64,000 bases of DNA from Neoconidiobolus thromboides FSU 785 (GCA_025603075.1 MU626333.1:1-64000), one strand, 5' to 3'; counted from the stretch's first letter, positions 12,707-24,742 are shown. Numbers and translations: made by a program. Notes: generated by a model not told the origin, from the letters alone.

Positions 12707-12811
12707 ATATGGAAATATTTTTTGATTTCACCAGTTTTTCTATTTTTAAGCGCTATTTGAGTGGAAAAATTGTTAGTAAAATTCTTAAATATAAAAATAT
12801 ATCCCCCTGTA
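12707..12811 (+). mobile_element. MITE-A copy
   Basis: Diverged 5' end (ATATGGAAATA), conserved AAGCGCTATTTGAGTGGAAA core and ATATCCCCC at the 3' end. It forms an inverted pair with the copy at 12982. Confidence 0.8.
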
Positions 12812-12981
12812 TTAAAGTTATTTTATTATAAAAAACGTAAGAATAACAATTTATTATTGAATATGTAATTAGAACTTTGATTGATGACATTGATTTATTG
12901 TATATTGAAAATAAATAAAAAATATAAATCGATATTTTCTAATATCATAAAAATAATAACATAAGGCTATTTAAAACTTAC

Positions 12982-13090
12982 TATATGGGGATGTATTTTT
13001 GTGTTTAAGGATTTTACTAACAAATTTTCTGCTCAGATAGTACTTAAAAAATGGAGAAAGTAATGAAACCAAAAAAAACATCCTCATATT
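12982..13090 (-). mobile_element. MITE-A copy
   Basis: Starts TATATGGGGATGTATTTTTG, ends AACATCCTCATATT; about 170 bases from the inverted copy at 12707. Confidence 0.8.
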
Positions 13091-13267
13091 GATAAACAAA
13101 ATATACTTTTGAATTAAATATATAACTCAACTACTTTATATACGTATTAATAGTTTATGTTTATTTCAAACTAAAATATTCGAAGTTTTTTAAGTTTTAG
13201 ATACCCAGTTAACCTTTTTTAATAAAAAACTTAAACAGATATAATATTCGATTTTAATCCTAATATT

Positions 13268-13291
13268 AAATAAAATAAAATAAAATAAAAT
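13268..13291 (+). repeat. TAAAA microsatellite
   Basis: Tandem AATAA units, similar to 9507-9532. Confidence 0.8.
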
Positions 13292-14189
13292 TAAGAACCT
13301 AAGTTTAATAAGCAGTTAATGAAATAAGTATAATATAAATTATAATATAAATTATAATATAATAAAATAATTTTTATAATACATTTCATAATTACATTGA
13401 ATTTTTGTTGTGATATTAGATATGATTAATAGTTTGATCAAAATGTTTTTATTATTAATGGCTCTGTTATCATATCTTTATTTAATATTAAACCACACTT
13501 TTAAAAAATATATATACATATAGTAAAACTATTAATTTTCATGGTATTATAATTTAGCATTTATATTATCATAAATTCAGGCTTAAAATATTCAATCAAG
13601 TTTATATATTAAACTTATGATATAATAACAAATGAGCATATTCTTTGTTAAAGATTTTAATATTAAACTTCAATCTGTTTTTTAAAATGAACGAACTGCC
13701 GAGACAAAATACATACTCAAGCTGTGACATATTACTGACCCGATTTAAACGTGAGATTGTAAAGGCTCATTTTGTATTTTTAGATACAAAAACAGAAAAA
13801 ACCATGGCAATTCAATTTAGCAAATACAAAATCACAAATGCCCAATCTTCTGTTAAAATTGGACAAGTAGTATTAATAGCTAAAATTTAAGGTCCTTTTC
13901 ACGCTCAGATGTGATCATTATTACATCATAAAGTAATTGTTTATTTAGGACCAAAATTACCAAAAATTTTAAAAACGAAAAAAATTAATTTTTTAAACCT
14001 CAGCATTACTTTTATTCTTTAAAAAATTGTATAGCTTAAGTATAACTATGATATATATTACCCAATAACAGTTCAGTATTAAATCAGCGATAGATTGGTT
14101 TTGGATAGTTTCAGATAGTAACCCAAGTGATACAAAACTAGCTAAATAAAGAGTTTTTAAATATGCCTTTAAATTTCAAAGTCAAAATG

Positions 14190-14198
14190 TATAAAAGG
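14190..14198 (+). promoter_or_regulatory. TATA box of bZIP-4
   Basis: TATAAAAGG, 44 bases before the ATG at 14234. Confidence 0.6.
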
Positions 14199-14233
14199 AA
14201 ACCGATTTCCTATTTCTCAATTAATATTTTATT

Positions 14234-14851
14234 ATGCTTTCTCAATTTAACAGCTTAAATTTTATTGAGCCCACAGCAGCTCCTTCTGACGGCTTCTTAT
14301 TTGATAGCTATTTAAATCCTACCACAAATCAATTCTGTGACAATACTATAGCACTCTTAAGCAACGAATATCCTTTTATCTTCGACCTTCCCGAAGTACA
14401 GTCATTTAGATACGAAGATTTTTTTAAATTTGACTTTGATCCAACCGAAAATAACACTTTTCAAGAACCTAATCCCTTCGAATCAACCTTTGGCCATTTT
14501 ATCAGTTCTCCTTCTACCTCCTCTCCACCCCAATATTTGAACACAGTTAAATTGGAGCAAAATAGTGGTCCAAACAACGTCACTAAAAAAATCCAAATGA
14601 ACAAAAGAAACAAACGTAGGAAGGCTACAAAAGAAGAAACTCTTGTAAAAAATCGCGAAGCTGCTTCAAAATGTAGACAAAAAAAGAAGGAGTGGCTAAA
14701 AAAGAAAGAAGTCGAAACTCGCTTGTTAGATGATGAAAACGATTACTTGAGTGAACAAGTAACTGAATTAAAGAACGAAATCTTAAACTTGAAAATGTTA
14801 TTATCTGCACATAACAACAACTGTAATATATCCTTGAACTCTTCTGCTTAA
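14234..14851 (+). CDS. Atf1/ATF-CREB-type bZIP transcription factor (bZIP-4)
   Basis: A 205-residue single-exon protein. Its N-terminal half is acidic and aromatic (DFFKFDFDP), typical of an activation region. The NPFESTF motif is at residues 80-86 and corresponds to NPFEQSF of fungal Atf1/AtfA. The basic region at about 125-155 (RNKRRKATKEETLVKNREAA, then SKCRQKKKEWL) carries N140-x7-R148 intact and doubles as a nuclear localisation signal. The zipper (about 155-190) has the shared LKNEILNLKMLL and a tail HNNNC in place of the usual AHxDC. It is the best-preserved member of the cluster and may be closest to the founder. A DNA-binding dimer on CRE/ATF-type sites is expected. Which stress or developmental input it serves cannot be read from the sequence. 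Confidence 0.92.
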   Translation: MLSQFNSLNFIEPTAAPSDGFLFDSYLNPTTNQFCDNTIALLSNEYPFIFDLPEVQSFRYEDFFKFDFDPTENNTFQEPNPFESTFGHFISSPSTSSPPQYLNTVKLEQNSGPNNVTKKIQMNKRNKRRKATKEETLVKNREAASKCRQKKKEWLKKKEVETRLLDDENDYLSEQVTELKNEILNLKMLLSAHNNNCNISLNSSA

Positions 14852-17800
14852 AAGTTTACCTTTATTGTATCCTTGGTATACGCTTATAAATAAAATATTT
14901 ATTTCTGTGTAATTTGGTTTTTGACTAATATTGATTTCATTTAATTTACTTTAAATACGATTAAAGTAATTTTTCATACTATTTACTACTATTTACTATT
15001 TATTATTTACTATACTCTATTAATATTTTAAAACAGCTTTAGTATTTATCAATACAAATCTTTTTGGGGATTTGTTTTATAACTAATTTTTAAACTAAGC
15101 TTTCGTCACCAAAATTGAAAGCGACCTAATTTGGAAAAGAGCCAATAGGAATCGTAATATATGATTGCATGGCTTTAAAAAAGTTAAGACTCTTCTTTCA
15201 AAGCTTCTAAATATAACCTGGTTTTGAACAAATTTCTATAAGCATTAAACCTCTTTAATTTTATGTCATAAATCCTTTTCTAAACCTTGAGATAACGATT
15301 TGGAAATATTTATGATTTTTGATGGAACTAATCAGAGTACACGGTTATCCTCAACTCATCAATGATTTAATAGTTTAAGGAACCTCAAGATCGAGAAAAA
15401 AAAATCGATTCTCCTGCATTAAGTTTACTTTGTTTTATTGTAATAAATAAAAATGTATCTTGTTCGCTATATATTTATGACATGGTAAAATACTAATCAG
15501 AACGCCTTGGCATAAAACGATAAAAATTTATTCAATTATAATAATAATGAAATATATATATTAAATAGATGAATACTTTGATAATAAAAATAGATGAAAA
15601 ATAGGAATTAATAGCTAACGATTAATTTCCACTCGAAGTCTAGTGGTGTTACATGGAGCCTCATAAGAAAATTATAATTTTTATTACAATTATTAATATT
15701 TATTATGGAAAGTCTCAATATTCGAATTAGATATTCGAATTTCGTGTTGTCAAGCTGCAGTAGCTTCTTCTTCGAACTGCTTTGTATTTGAAGCGAATAA
15801 AAAAGTACAAACTTAACTCCAGCTTAATTGGTTTCAAACTTTAATATTATGCCATGAATAGAAGACTTATAGGATTAAAACTGTGTTTTAAATAAAAAAT
15901 TTAAGCTTCTTGACTTTGAGTTTAAAACTTAGAAATTTAAAATGGTAAATTAGTATTTAAAAAATTAGAGAGCTCAATTTAGGATAACACTAACACTCTA
16001 AATAAAAACTGGCTTTTATAAAAATAAAATTCAATTTTGAAACTTCTTAGTTACAACCAATCAAATTGATCAAATTTATTTTTTTGTAAATTCACCTTTT
16101 GAGCAAAAAATTTTGGTTAAAATTATTGTTAAAAAATTAAAAGAATAATGTTTAACTTTAAATAAAGAGTTTATAATATTAAATAATTTAGCTTAAATCA
16201 TTTTTTTAGTTTTCATTTATTTTATTAAATAATACAATTTTATAGTAATTTCATTTTCATATCAAAATTAAATTTTTGAGTTCAACTTAAAAAGATAATT
16301 CTGTTAAAAGATTGGCAATATTTTTGTAAAACCCCTTTTGATTGGAAGTTGAATTTGCCTAAATAAAGCACTTTCAAAACTGAGCTTTATTTTTGCAAAA
16401 CCTAGTTTTTACTCTAAAGAATGTATACTATACATTAACTTGGCTAAAATTGTTCTATTTTCTATATTAGGCGTTTACTCTTCAATAGAAAATATTGGTC
16501 AAATTGTGCGTTCCCTGATCAATGATCTATTAAATACAAAATATAATTTACTATATTTACAATCCAATAACATTAAATTATTGCTTTCTTTCATTTAGTC
16601 AGATTTATAACTATTAGATATACAATCAAATACTTGCATCTAATACAATTTATTTAAGATTATTTGTTTTATAAATAAAGTTTTATAAAAAGTATTCAAT
16701 AATGTCAGACCCATACTTTAGGTCATATATAAAATCAAATCACTTTCAGCTAATTATCTCGTTTATCCGCTTTCCGTTATCTTTTATTATACATAAATCT
16801 AGAATTAACTATATAATTTACACGGCTATTAATCTATTGCAGCTATTCAAAAGAACTGAGCAGGTTGTTATGATTTTTTTTAGTAATTAAAATTGAAAAT
16901 AAATAATAAAATGACAAAAGTTTTAGAGACTTAATTGAAACTTAAGTAAACTTAAACAAAAAGTTATAATGTTAAAGTTATATTGCTATTACAAGCGTAA
17001 AAGGATGAGCGTTTAATATTAAATTATATAAAAATTATACAATTAAAATTAATACTATCTTTGTAGTATTTTACTTATTGTTCACTTTCAGACCCAATCA
17101 TTGTCAAAGATTGTATATTAGCCTATTCAGATTTATGTCTTTAAACAGCCATAAATGGTTGGCAGTTCCATATACTAAAAGCAAATTTATCGAACTACTG
17201 CCATTTCGCAAAAATCTCGTCACTCAATTTACTAAATTAAGAAGTTCAGCTCCGATATTACTAAATGAATTACATTCTTGGGCATAATATATATAAAATT
17301 CTAATTAATTAAATTAAAGGTTAGTCAATAAGCTTGATTCATTTACTTCACCGCGGCTTATAGCATATGTAGGAGCTATTAATACTGTCTTTTCCTTTAT
17401 ATACTTGTATGGTCTCTAGGATAAAACGAAGATACATTCTGAAGATTAATTAGATTAACTGTTTAATTGTGATTTCTTCTAAACTAAATATATAAATTAA
17501 CTAACCAGTTTCAGATATTCTTTATACTTGAAAACATATATAGTAGTCACTAACACTATCCTCTCCTTTATCCACTTGAGTAATTAGGGAATAAGACTGG
17601 AATAGATTCCAAAAGTTACTTAGAATAGCTCTTCAATTGACGTTATGATATCCTGGCATATATAATTCGAGTAGGGAGTACTTGAGTATTGTAAATACCT
17701 CAACTGCTATAATAAAACCGTTAGTTTGAAATAAAGCCTAAAGGTTTCAATTAAGCCCTTTATTATTATTTTAAAATTAGGTAAATACGGCCATTGTAAC

Positions 17801-19960
17801 CCTTTTGCGACTTTCTAGTGGTGATTTTTATAAACAAGTTATCTATATAGCTAATTTTTATAAAGCATGATTCTTATAGTCATTTAAACTCAACACATTT
17901 TTTTAAGTGGCCCATTAAATAGATCGCAAAAGAGAAGCAGTAGTTGTATAAAGATTAATACTGTTACTACTAAAATAAGCTATACTTGTTTTTATTAGAT
18001 AATATTTGGGAGGAAAATTTGGCAATGAAAATAGGCTGAGATAAACTATATCATTATCCTTGAGTTATGTCTAAATTTAATTTTTAAGTTTACAGTAGCA
18101 TAAAATGTAAGCAATTAGCACATAAATGCAGCTGAGGCAAGTGCATAAGTTATAACGGAGAAAATAGCTAACTTTTTTCAGTAATCTGTGCATTTACTTC
18201 AATATGTCTAATGTATGAGTTACTTATTTTTTTGTTGTGGCTGTTATGACTCTTTTGCGATCTCTTTTGGCAACAATTTTGTAATTAAATTATTTATGTA
18301 ATCGATTTATTAAGGGCTGACTCTCAAGTTTGTTTAAATTTTGACACAGTTTGTTCTCTTAAATGAATAGTTACAAAAGTCCCAAAAGAGTTACAACAAT
18401 TATATTTTGTTTTACCAAGCTTGTCTAATTAAAATTAATAAATATATCTGTTGAGTTTTGAATTTTCGTAAGTTAAAACGTGAGATCAAACTCTAATGTG
18501 TTAGAAATATAGTTACGATCTACATAAATATATTTTGTTTTATTATAAAAAAATAAAGCTTCTGCCGTTTTTTATTAACCTAATTTTGGTTTTCTTATAG
18601 GTTGATAAGATTATATCGTTGTATGATTTTTATTAATAAATTCTTCGATATTCCTTATTATTTAATATTGTTTAGGAATAATCTTTTTTAACATATATTT
18701 GTTTAATTAAACACAAAATAGGATATAAACAGCCATGTAAAAAAGAGGAAAATCATTCAAAATATGATAATAAAATAGTTTTACTCTAAATTAAAAAAGG
18801 ACTTATGATCTCAATTGATGGGTTAATAACAAGCAAACTTACTCAATTAATTTTCCAACCTCCTATATGATGATGCATTTAACTTTATTGGATAATTATC
18901 TTTGCTAAAAAAGTCAGTAATCTATTTTTAAAAACTTTAACTTATTATAACTGTTTGAGTTCTAATGACCAACTCTAACTGTTCATTTGATGCTATTTAT
19001 ACGCATATTTTGCTAGAGCCTAAGGATTAAGCCTTGGCAAAAATTATCAAATAGATAGGCAACGAAGAATTTTTGCGAAAAAATCCACATTTAAACTTAA
19101 ACTGATTAATTATATTAAATGATTTTTAAATTTAAAGTGCAACATAACTTAAATTAGTTAAGGCCTCTTCTCCGTTTTGGTTAACCCTGTTCATCATCCT
19201 CAATTTGAGTATTTGAAAATAGACACTTAGACTCTGTTTAAATTTAGATACCTCCGAAAATAAACTTTTGAGAAAAAGATAAAGATCAACTTACTAAAAA
19301 ATTAATAGTACACTCCGTTCGTAAATAAACAATCTTATTTATCCTTGAGCAGCTATCTTAGTCTCGTTTTAATACCAAAGTTATTTGAAAAGAAATCCAA
19401 AATTATGAATTTACATTTTAAAGTAAAAAAGGGATATTATGATTTTAAAAAAATCTATTTTTAAGTAGAGAAATACAGATCGAAAACTCAATTGAGAAAA
19501 GAAACTATAGATCGAAAAACTAAAGTGAATCAGTTTCCATATTCAATAAATAAACTCTCAAATATTTTAATTATATTAATTAATAAAACTTAAATAAATG
19601 GAGTAATAGTCCTATTAATTTTTAAGACATAAAATTCAACAATTATTAATTATTCTGTTTTCTTTTTTATTTTAGAACTTATTTAAATAGTTAAACATTC
19701 CAACCTATTTTTACTGTTAGGCTCAATCAATTATTACGTCATATAGCGCATTCCTTAAGATTAAAAGGTCAAGTTATATCCAAATAAAGCAAGTTCTAAT
19801 ACAAAATGATCGAATTAAATTTAGCCAAACTTAGTTAGGTGAGGCTTAAAAATTGGATGTTCAAGCCATTATTGGAGGAAATAAAACAGCTTTTAGTTTT
19901 GGTGTAGGAATCTTCCAATGAAACAAAATAGCTAGAGATGCTGAACAGATGATTAAATAA
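14852..19960. other. Long gene-free region between bZIP-4 and bZIP-5
   Basis: About 5 kb without a supportable gene. Open frames of 62 and 69 codons at 16702-16890 and 17078-17287 have no recognisable domain; the second follows a splice-acceptor-like TTTCAG, so a small lineage-specific gene with an intron is possible but unsupported. No MITE copy was found here. Confidence 0.45.
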
Positions 19961-19968
19961 TATAAAAG
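19961..19968 (+). promoter_or_regulatory. TATA box of bZIP-5
   Basis: TATAAAAG, 54 bases before the ATG at 20015. Confidence 0.55.
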
Positions 19969-20014
19969 CAAATGAAAGTAATAATTTAAAATTATTTTTT
20001 AGCATCATTCGAGA

Positions 20015-20596
20015 ATGTACTTAAACTCCGCTTGTGAATTAAAAGCCAGTCTTCCAGCTGTAAAATTAGGGGAAGGATATTCTAATTATAATCCAAATCT
20101 TGAGGACAACACGTTGATTCAAGACTTTCATTATTCAGTCGATAACTTATTCTCTGGTCCTTTAGGCACCCCTTTAGATACACTATTATACACATTACCT
20201 TTTAATAACAGCAATGAGGCTTTTAATGATCCTTTTCTATACTCAATTTACTCAGAAGACTTATCTAAAATTAGTGAAACTACCATTTCCACCATGTCTA
20301 GCCCATCACAAGAAGTAGTAAATCAATACACTTTAAATAATAGTGTAATGGAATCAAAGAATGAAGAAATGAAGAGCAAAAGACAGCGCCAAAACAAACA
20401 GCAGAAACTAGAGAGCAATAGAATAGCAGCTCAAAGGTGCAGAATCCGTAAGAAGCAATGGATCCAAACTCAAGAACAACAGATAACACAATGTGAACAA
20501 CAAAACGAAGAGTTAGAAAAACAAATTACTAGCCTCAAAGAAGACATCTTAGATTTAAAAATGTTGCTTGCGGCACATAGGGATTGCGATCTCTAA
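20015..20596 (+). CDS. ATF-CREB-type bZIP transcription factor (bZIP-5)
   Basis: A 193-residue single-exon protein with an intact bZIP. The basic region SKRQRQNKQQKLESNRIAAQ followed by RCRIRKKQW (about residues 121-149) has N135-x7-R143. The zipper runs through LEKQITSLKEDILDLKMLL and the tail is the textbook family ending AAHRDC. The NPFxxSF motif of the other members is absent; NDPFLYSI at about 71-78 may be a remnant. It is the most diverged DNA-binding member: Gln-rich between basic region and zipper, with Gln/Arg in place of the KKKEWLKKK block. It sits at the distal end of the cluster, beyond the 5 kb gap, and next to the transposon-rich region. The bZIP assignment is firm; target genes are unknown. 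Confidence 0.9.
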   Translation: MYLNSACELKASLPAVKLGEGYSNYNPNLEDNTLIQDFHYSVDNLFSGPLGTPLDTLLYTLPFNNSNEAFNDPFLYSIYSEDLSKISETTISTMSSPSQEVVNQYTLNNSVMESKNEEMKSKRQRQNKQQKLESNRIAAQRCRIRKKQWIQTQEQQITQCEQQNEELEKQITSLKEDILDLKMLLAAHRDCDL

Positions 20597-21239
20597 ATTT
20601 TATAGCTTTGTTATATCAATTATCCTTTTGTATTTATTTTAATAAAGTATACTATTTTTGTTTTAGTTCTAAACTGGCGTAGTTTTAAATGGTGATGTAA
20701 TTGAAAGAATAAGTTATTTAAATGCCTTGATTCAATAACAAAATGAATTAATTTAAAACTCAAGCTTTAAATGTAAATAAAAATCATAAATTAGAAATCA
20801 ATGTTTTATGTTTCAAAACAATTAAAAGAAATTAAAAGCCTGAAATTTTATAGTAGATAAATTCATTAGTAATAGTTTTCAAAAAGTGCCAGTGATATAG
20901 TTAAAAATAACAAAACAAGCAAAGTTTATTTTGATTTAAAATATTAAATTATAATTCAGCATATACAGAAAATTATTTAATTAATTCCATATTTAAAAAG
21001 CTTTTGTTTAAAAAGTTTTAAAAATTATTAGTAAAATTATTAAGCTTTAAAGTGGTTTTTTATCTGGGGATGTATTTTTATGTTAAGTTTTTATATTATA
21101 TATTTAAAAAAATTAACAAAACAGATAGTAGTTTAAATTTTAATTTAATTTTTTCATTAAACATTATAAGATAATAATGCTGATGAAAATATAGTTTTAA
21201 AGCATTAAATAAAATAAAAAATATTAATTAATTTCAAAA
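20597..21239. other. Spacer with a decayed MITE
   Basis: No gene. Contains the degenerate MITE-A copy at 21061 and leads into the transposon complex. Confidence 0.5.
21061..21131 (-). mobile_element. Decayed MITE-A copy
   Basis: TATCTGGGGATGTATTTTTA matches one end of the family; the rest is rearranged and the other end is lost. Confidence 0.5.
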
Positions 21240-22317
21240 TATGAGATTTTTATTTCTAGATATGACAAACTGTGTTATTATTTAATATCTAATAAATTAT
21301 TAAATGCTAATGTTAGTTAAATTATTAACAGCTAAGTTGATAAATAATCAAAGAGTAAGTAGTTATAATAGTAAATAAAAGCTATTATTATATTACTTAT
21401 ATTATATAGGAATGGATTAACTATAGTTTTAAGACTAATTACTCCCTCCCATACAGCCATTTGTTAACCTATGTGAAATATCGCTGTTAGCCCATGTTTA
21501 ATTATAACACAATAATCGCCTAAGCTGTTGCGCTCTCAAGTTTAGAGACAATTAATCCCATGGTCTTAGTTTAATTTGCTATGAGAATTTCTAGCTTCAT
21601 CCCAAAGATTGTTATCTTCTCATTTTGATGTTTGTACTTTTTAGAGTATAAAAGAGATTTTAGAGTATAGTAGCTTGAAGCTTTTTAACTGAATTATTCT
21701 TTGATATCTTGCACATTTAATAAAGTCATTAAGTTTTCTTAATAGTATTTTACATAGGTTTTACATTAGTATTGTCCATTCTATTTGTCTTACATAGTCC
21801 GTAGCCTATTACGTGACATTCTTCATAATTGAAGTCTATCTTAGTCACATAAACTAGAACCTTTCGACTTACAGCTAGTCAACCAAGCAAGAACTGCCTT
21901 TGACTCTAGTCACCGAGTACCAGATTTCACATCTATTAATATATTAATAATGTAATCATAATATTAAAATTATTTATTTATTTGATAGTAAATCTGGAAT
22001 GTTCGTTATGAACCAGTTAAAAGTAAATATTTCTTAACAGAGTTTTGTAAAATATATATTTATTGACATATCACAACTTTAGTTAATATCAGTGTATAGA
22101 ATATACTAGTAAAAGCTTTTTTAATCTAGGAATTTTTATCAAATTTAGTAGAAATTCAATTGATTCATAATATAGATTATAATAAAATAATCCAAAACTG
22201 TGTCAGGTACTTTTGCTTTTTTAATAATTTATTTTTACAGAATTTTAAGTAAGATTTTTGAAATATAAAATTTGAAAATTTTGAAAAAATGAAACTAATT
22301 AGAACATCTCCATATAT
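21240..22317 (+). mobile_element. Truncated TE1 copy with LTR-like insertion
   Basis: Matches the 3' part of the transposon at 47480-49853, starting near its position 49400 and ending with the terminal repeat ACATCTCCATATATT. The shared blocks include AGTTGATAAATAATCAAAGA and ACTCCCTCCCATA. It is interrupted at 21473 by an LTR-like element. The left boundary is approximate. Confidence 0.7.
21473..21931 (+). mobile_element. LTR-like element, copy 1 (solo)
   Basis: About 460 bp running from (T)GTGAAATATCGCT to GTACCAGATTTCACA. It is flanked by CCTAT on the left and TCTAT on the right, a near-perfect 5-bp target duplication, and is inserted in a TE1 copy. It has a TATAAAAGAG promoter-like motif near 21648. 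The TG...CA ends, length and TATA box fit a solo LTR of a retrotransposon; no internal coding region is seen. Confidence 0.65.
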
Positions 22318-22424
22318 TATCTGGGGATATTTTTTTTGGTTTCATTACTTTTTTTACCTTTTAAGCGCTATTTGAGCGGAAAATTTATTAGTAAAATTCT
22401 TAAATAAAAACATATCCCCATCTA
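22317..22424 (+). mobile_element. MITE-A copy
   Basis: Abuts the terminal repeat of the TE1 copy to its left. Contains AAGCGCTATTTGAGCGGAAA and ends ACATATCCCCATCTA. Confidence 0.8.
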
Positions 22425-22542
22425 ATAAATATTTGTTATTATTGTCTATTTTTAAATAATTATATTAGTTTCTGTTTATATCAAATATAAAGCTTTTACA
22501 TTTATCAAAATAATATATTGAAGCTATAGTTAGTAATAATAC

Positions 22543-24146
22543 TATTTGGGGTTGTCTGGATTAGTTTCATTATTTTATCCAATTTTTGAAAAAAGTTATA
22601 TTTTAAAAACTTTGCTTAAAATTCTATAAAATCAAATCTTTTATTAAAATAAAAGTACCTGGAGACAGTTCCAAATCATTATATTATAGTTTATACTGTA
22701 ATTTAGTTGAATTTCTACTAGATCTTAAATACATATTCTTATAAAACTTTATTGAGAAATATTTATTATCAACTGCTTTATAACCAACATTGTAGATTTG
22801 TTATCGAATAAATAAACTATTTTAATGTTATAATTACATCATTAATATATTGCCAAGTTAACAAATAGCTGCATGGGAGGGAGTGGTCAGCCCCAAAACT
22901 ATAATTAACCATCCCTATATAGTACAAGTAATAATAGATTTTACATATTATTACAGTTACTTGTTCTTTGACTATTTATTGACTTAGCTATTAATAGCTT
23001 AAGTAATCTTAACATTTAGTAATCTATTTCTATCATTCAACAAACTGCTTACTTGCTTAGTAAATATCGAAATTTTTAGATTCTCTGTTATCTTTGTAAG
23101 GTAAGCTGGGATTGATCTTTTAATTTTTCTATCTTCTATAGACTCTATAAGTTTAATTGGAACTATATCGTTTTTTTATGTATCAGATACTGGATAACAA
23201 TGTAGTTTACTGTTATGTTTAATAAAGTGTAAATACTTCTTAATGCCCTGCATCTCTATTATTCTTTTTGTATTTTTGGTTCTTTCATACTTTTTAAAAA
23301 TTATATCTGTCTTCGCATTATTAACAGTCAAGTTATTAATTTTATTGTGCTCGCAAATAAAAGCCTCAGATCTTGAGCTTAATTGATTGATATCTTCTAT
23401 TTTACCTAATGCTTCAAAACTACCTTTCCATTTTGAAAGATTTCCAAAATGACCATCAGCTATACTTTTTCCATGATGCTCTGTGAAATCTGGTACTCAG
23501 GGTTTGGAGTCAAGAACAGCTATTGCTGGGTTGACTACACTATAAGTCGAAAGGTCTTAGTTCATGTGACTAAGATAGACTTGGATTATGAGGAATAGCA
23601 CGTAATAGGTTAAAAGCTATATAAGACAAATAGAATAGACAACACTAATGTAAAATCTACGTAAAATACTATTAAGAAAACTTAGTAGCTTTACTAAATG
23701 TTTGAGATATCAGGGATTAATTCAGTTGAAAAGCCTCGAGCTATTATGTTTTAGAATCTCTTTTATGCTCCGATAAGTATAAATATCAAAACGAGGGGAG
23801 AATATTCTTTGAGGCGAAGATAGAAATTCTCATATCAAATCAAACTAAGAACATGGGATTGATTTTCTCTGAACTCAAGAACACAACAGCTTGGGCAATT
23901 GCTATGCTATAATTAACCATGGGACTGACAAAGCGATATTTCACATATCTAACAGAACTAACATAAAACATATAGTTAGGAAAATTAACTATTTAAGAAA
24001 AGGAAACAATTAAAATAAGTTTTAAATAAAGAGATTTAATTTTAGGCTTTTTAGATTTAACCGTCATATTGGACACAAATTTTAACTTTTAAAATTTGGA
24101 TTAATTTCTAAGTAAATTCCGAAACCAATTAGGACAGCCCCATATA
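22543..24146 (-). mobile_element. TE1 copy, minus strand, internally deleted, with nested LTR-like element
   Basis: The left edge (TTTGGGGTTGTCTGGATTAG) is the reverse complement of the right terminal end at 49853. The right edge (AATTAGGACAGCCCCATATA) is the reverse complement of the left end at 47480. Between 22980 and 23480 it matches the 3' half of the transposase region (49000-49430). The 5' part of the transposase is deleted, and an LTR-like element occupies that point. Confidence 0.75.
23482..23944 (-). mobile_element. LTR-like element, copy 2 (solo, inverted)
   Basis: Runs TGTGAAATCTGGTACTC to AAAGCGATATTTCAC, the reverse of copies 1 and 4. Its flanks (TGCTC/ATATC) do not match, which fits its position at a deletion junction inside the TE1 copy. 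Confidence 0.65.
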
Positions 24147-24245
24147 GTGTATTTTTCCCTATTGTATTAAAAATTTTAAAAATTCCATTTCAAAGTTTAA
24201 CTTATAAAAGCTTGGATTTTTTTTAAAAAGTAAAACTAAATAACT

Positions 24246-24354
24246 GTATGGGGATGTATTTTTATGTTTAACAATTTTACTAACAAATTTTCCGCTCAAA
24301 TAGCGCTTAAAAAATGGAAAAAATAATGAAGTCAAAAAAAACACTCCCATATAT
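24246..24354 (-). mobile_element. MITE-A copy
   Basis: Starts GTATGGGGATGTATTTTTAT, contains TTTCCGCTCAAATAGCGCTT and ends AACACTCCCATAT. Confidence 0.85.
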
Positions 24355-24472
24355 TTATATATTATATGTTTATTAAACATTTAATGAAAATAATATAGTC
24401 AAAATAAGTTTTCTAAATTATATATATATTAAAGACTTACAAATTCAAAACCTTGAAATTTAAATTAAATAA

Positions 24473-24502
24473 ATTATGAAACTAATTCGGACATCACCAT
24501 AT
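24473..24502 (+). mobile_element. TE1 terminal fragment
   Basis: ATTATGAAACTAATTCGGAC followed by ATCACCATAT matches the last 30 bases of TE1 and abuts the next MITE. Confidence 0.5.
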
Positions 24503-24604
24503 GGGGACGTATTTTTTGTTTGACGATTTTACTAATAAAACTTCCACTCAAATAGTGCTTAAAGGATGGAAAAAGTAATGAAATCAAAAAAATATCACTA
24601 TATA
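24499..24604 (-). mobile_element. MITE-A copy (left half of an inverted pair)
   Basis: Starts CATATGGGGACGTATTTTT and contains CTTCCACTCAAATAGTGCTT. It lies 34 bases from the inverted copy at 24638, with which it shares the private variants AAAGGATGGAAAAAGTAATG and AAAACTTCCACTC. Confidence 0.85.
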
Positions 24605-24637
24605 TTAAAATATATTAAATATTGGTGAAAATTTAAC

Positions 24638-24742
24638 ATTTGGAGATGTTTTTTGATTTCATTACTTTTTCCATCCTTTAAGCACTATTTGAGTGGAAGT
24701 TTTATTAGTAAAATTGTTAAATATAAAAATACATCCCTATTT
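24638..24742 (+). mobile_element. MITE-A copy (right half of an inverted pair)
   Basis: Contains CATTACTTTTTCCATCCTTT and GAGTGGAAGTTTTATTAGTA, the exact complement of the variants in the copy at 24499. The two together form a long inverted repeat. Confidence 0.85.

Larger units (their letters stand above)
11849..14189. other. Region between bZIP-3 and bZIP-4 with two MITEs
   Basis: Holds MITE copies at 12707 and 12982 in opposite orientation, and a TAAAA tract. A 81-codon plus-strand frame at 13645-13890 has no recognisable domain and I do not call it a gene. Confidence 0.5.

Noticed and set aside
13645-13890. 81-codon plus-strand open frame
   Set aside because: No domain, no TATA box at the expected spacing and no paralogue; the composition fits chance.
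16702-17287. Two short open frames with an acceptor-like TTTCAG between them
   Set aside because: No donor, domain or homology supports joining them; kept only as a remark in the spacer entry.
24159-24380. Open frames across MITE copies (also 56450-56686 and 58963-59196)
   Set aside because: They all read the same MITE sequence in one frame (core words like FF-KRYLSGK); the element is too short and variable to encode a protein.
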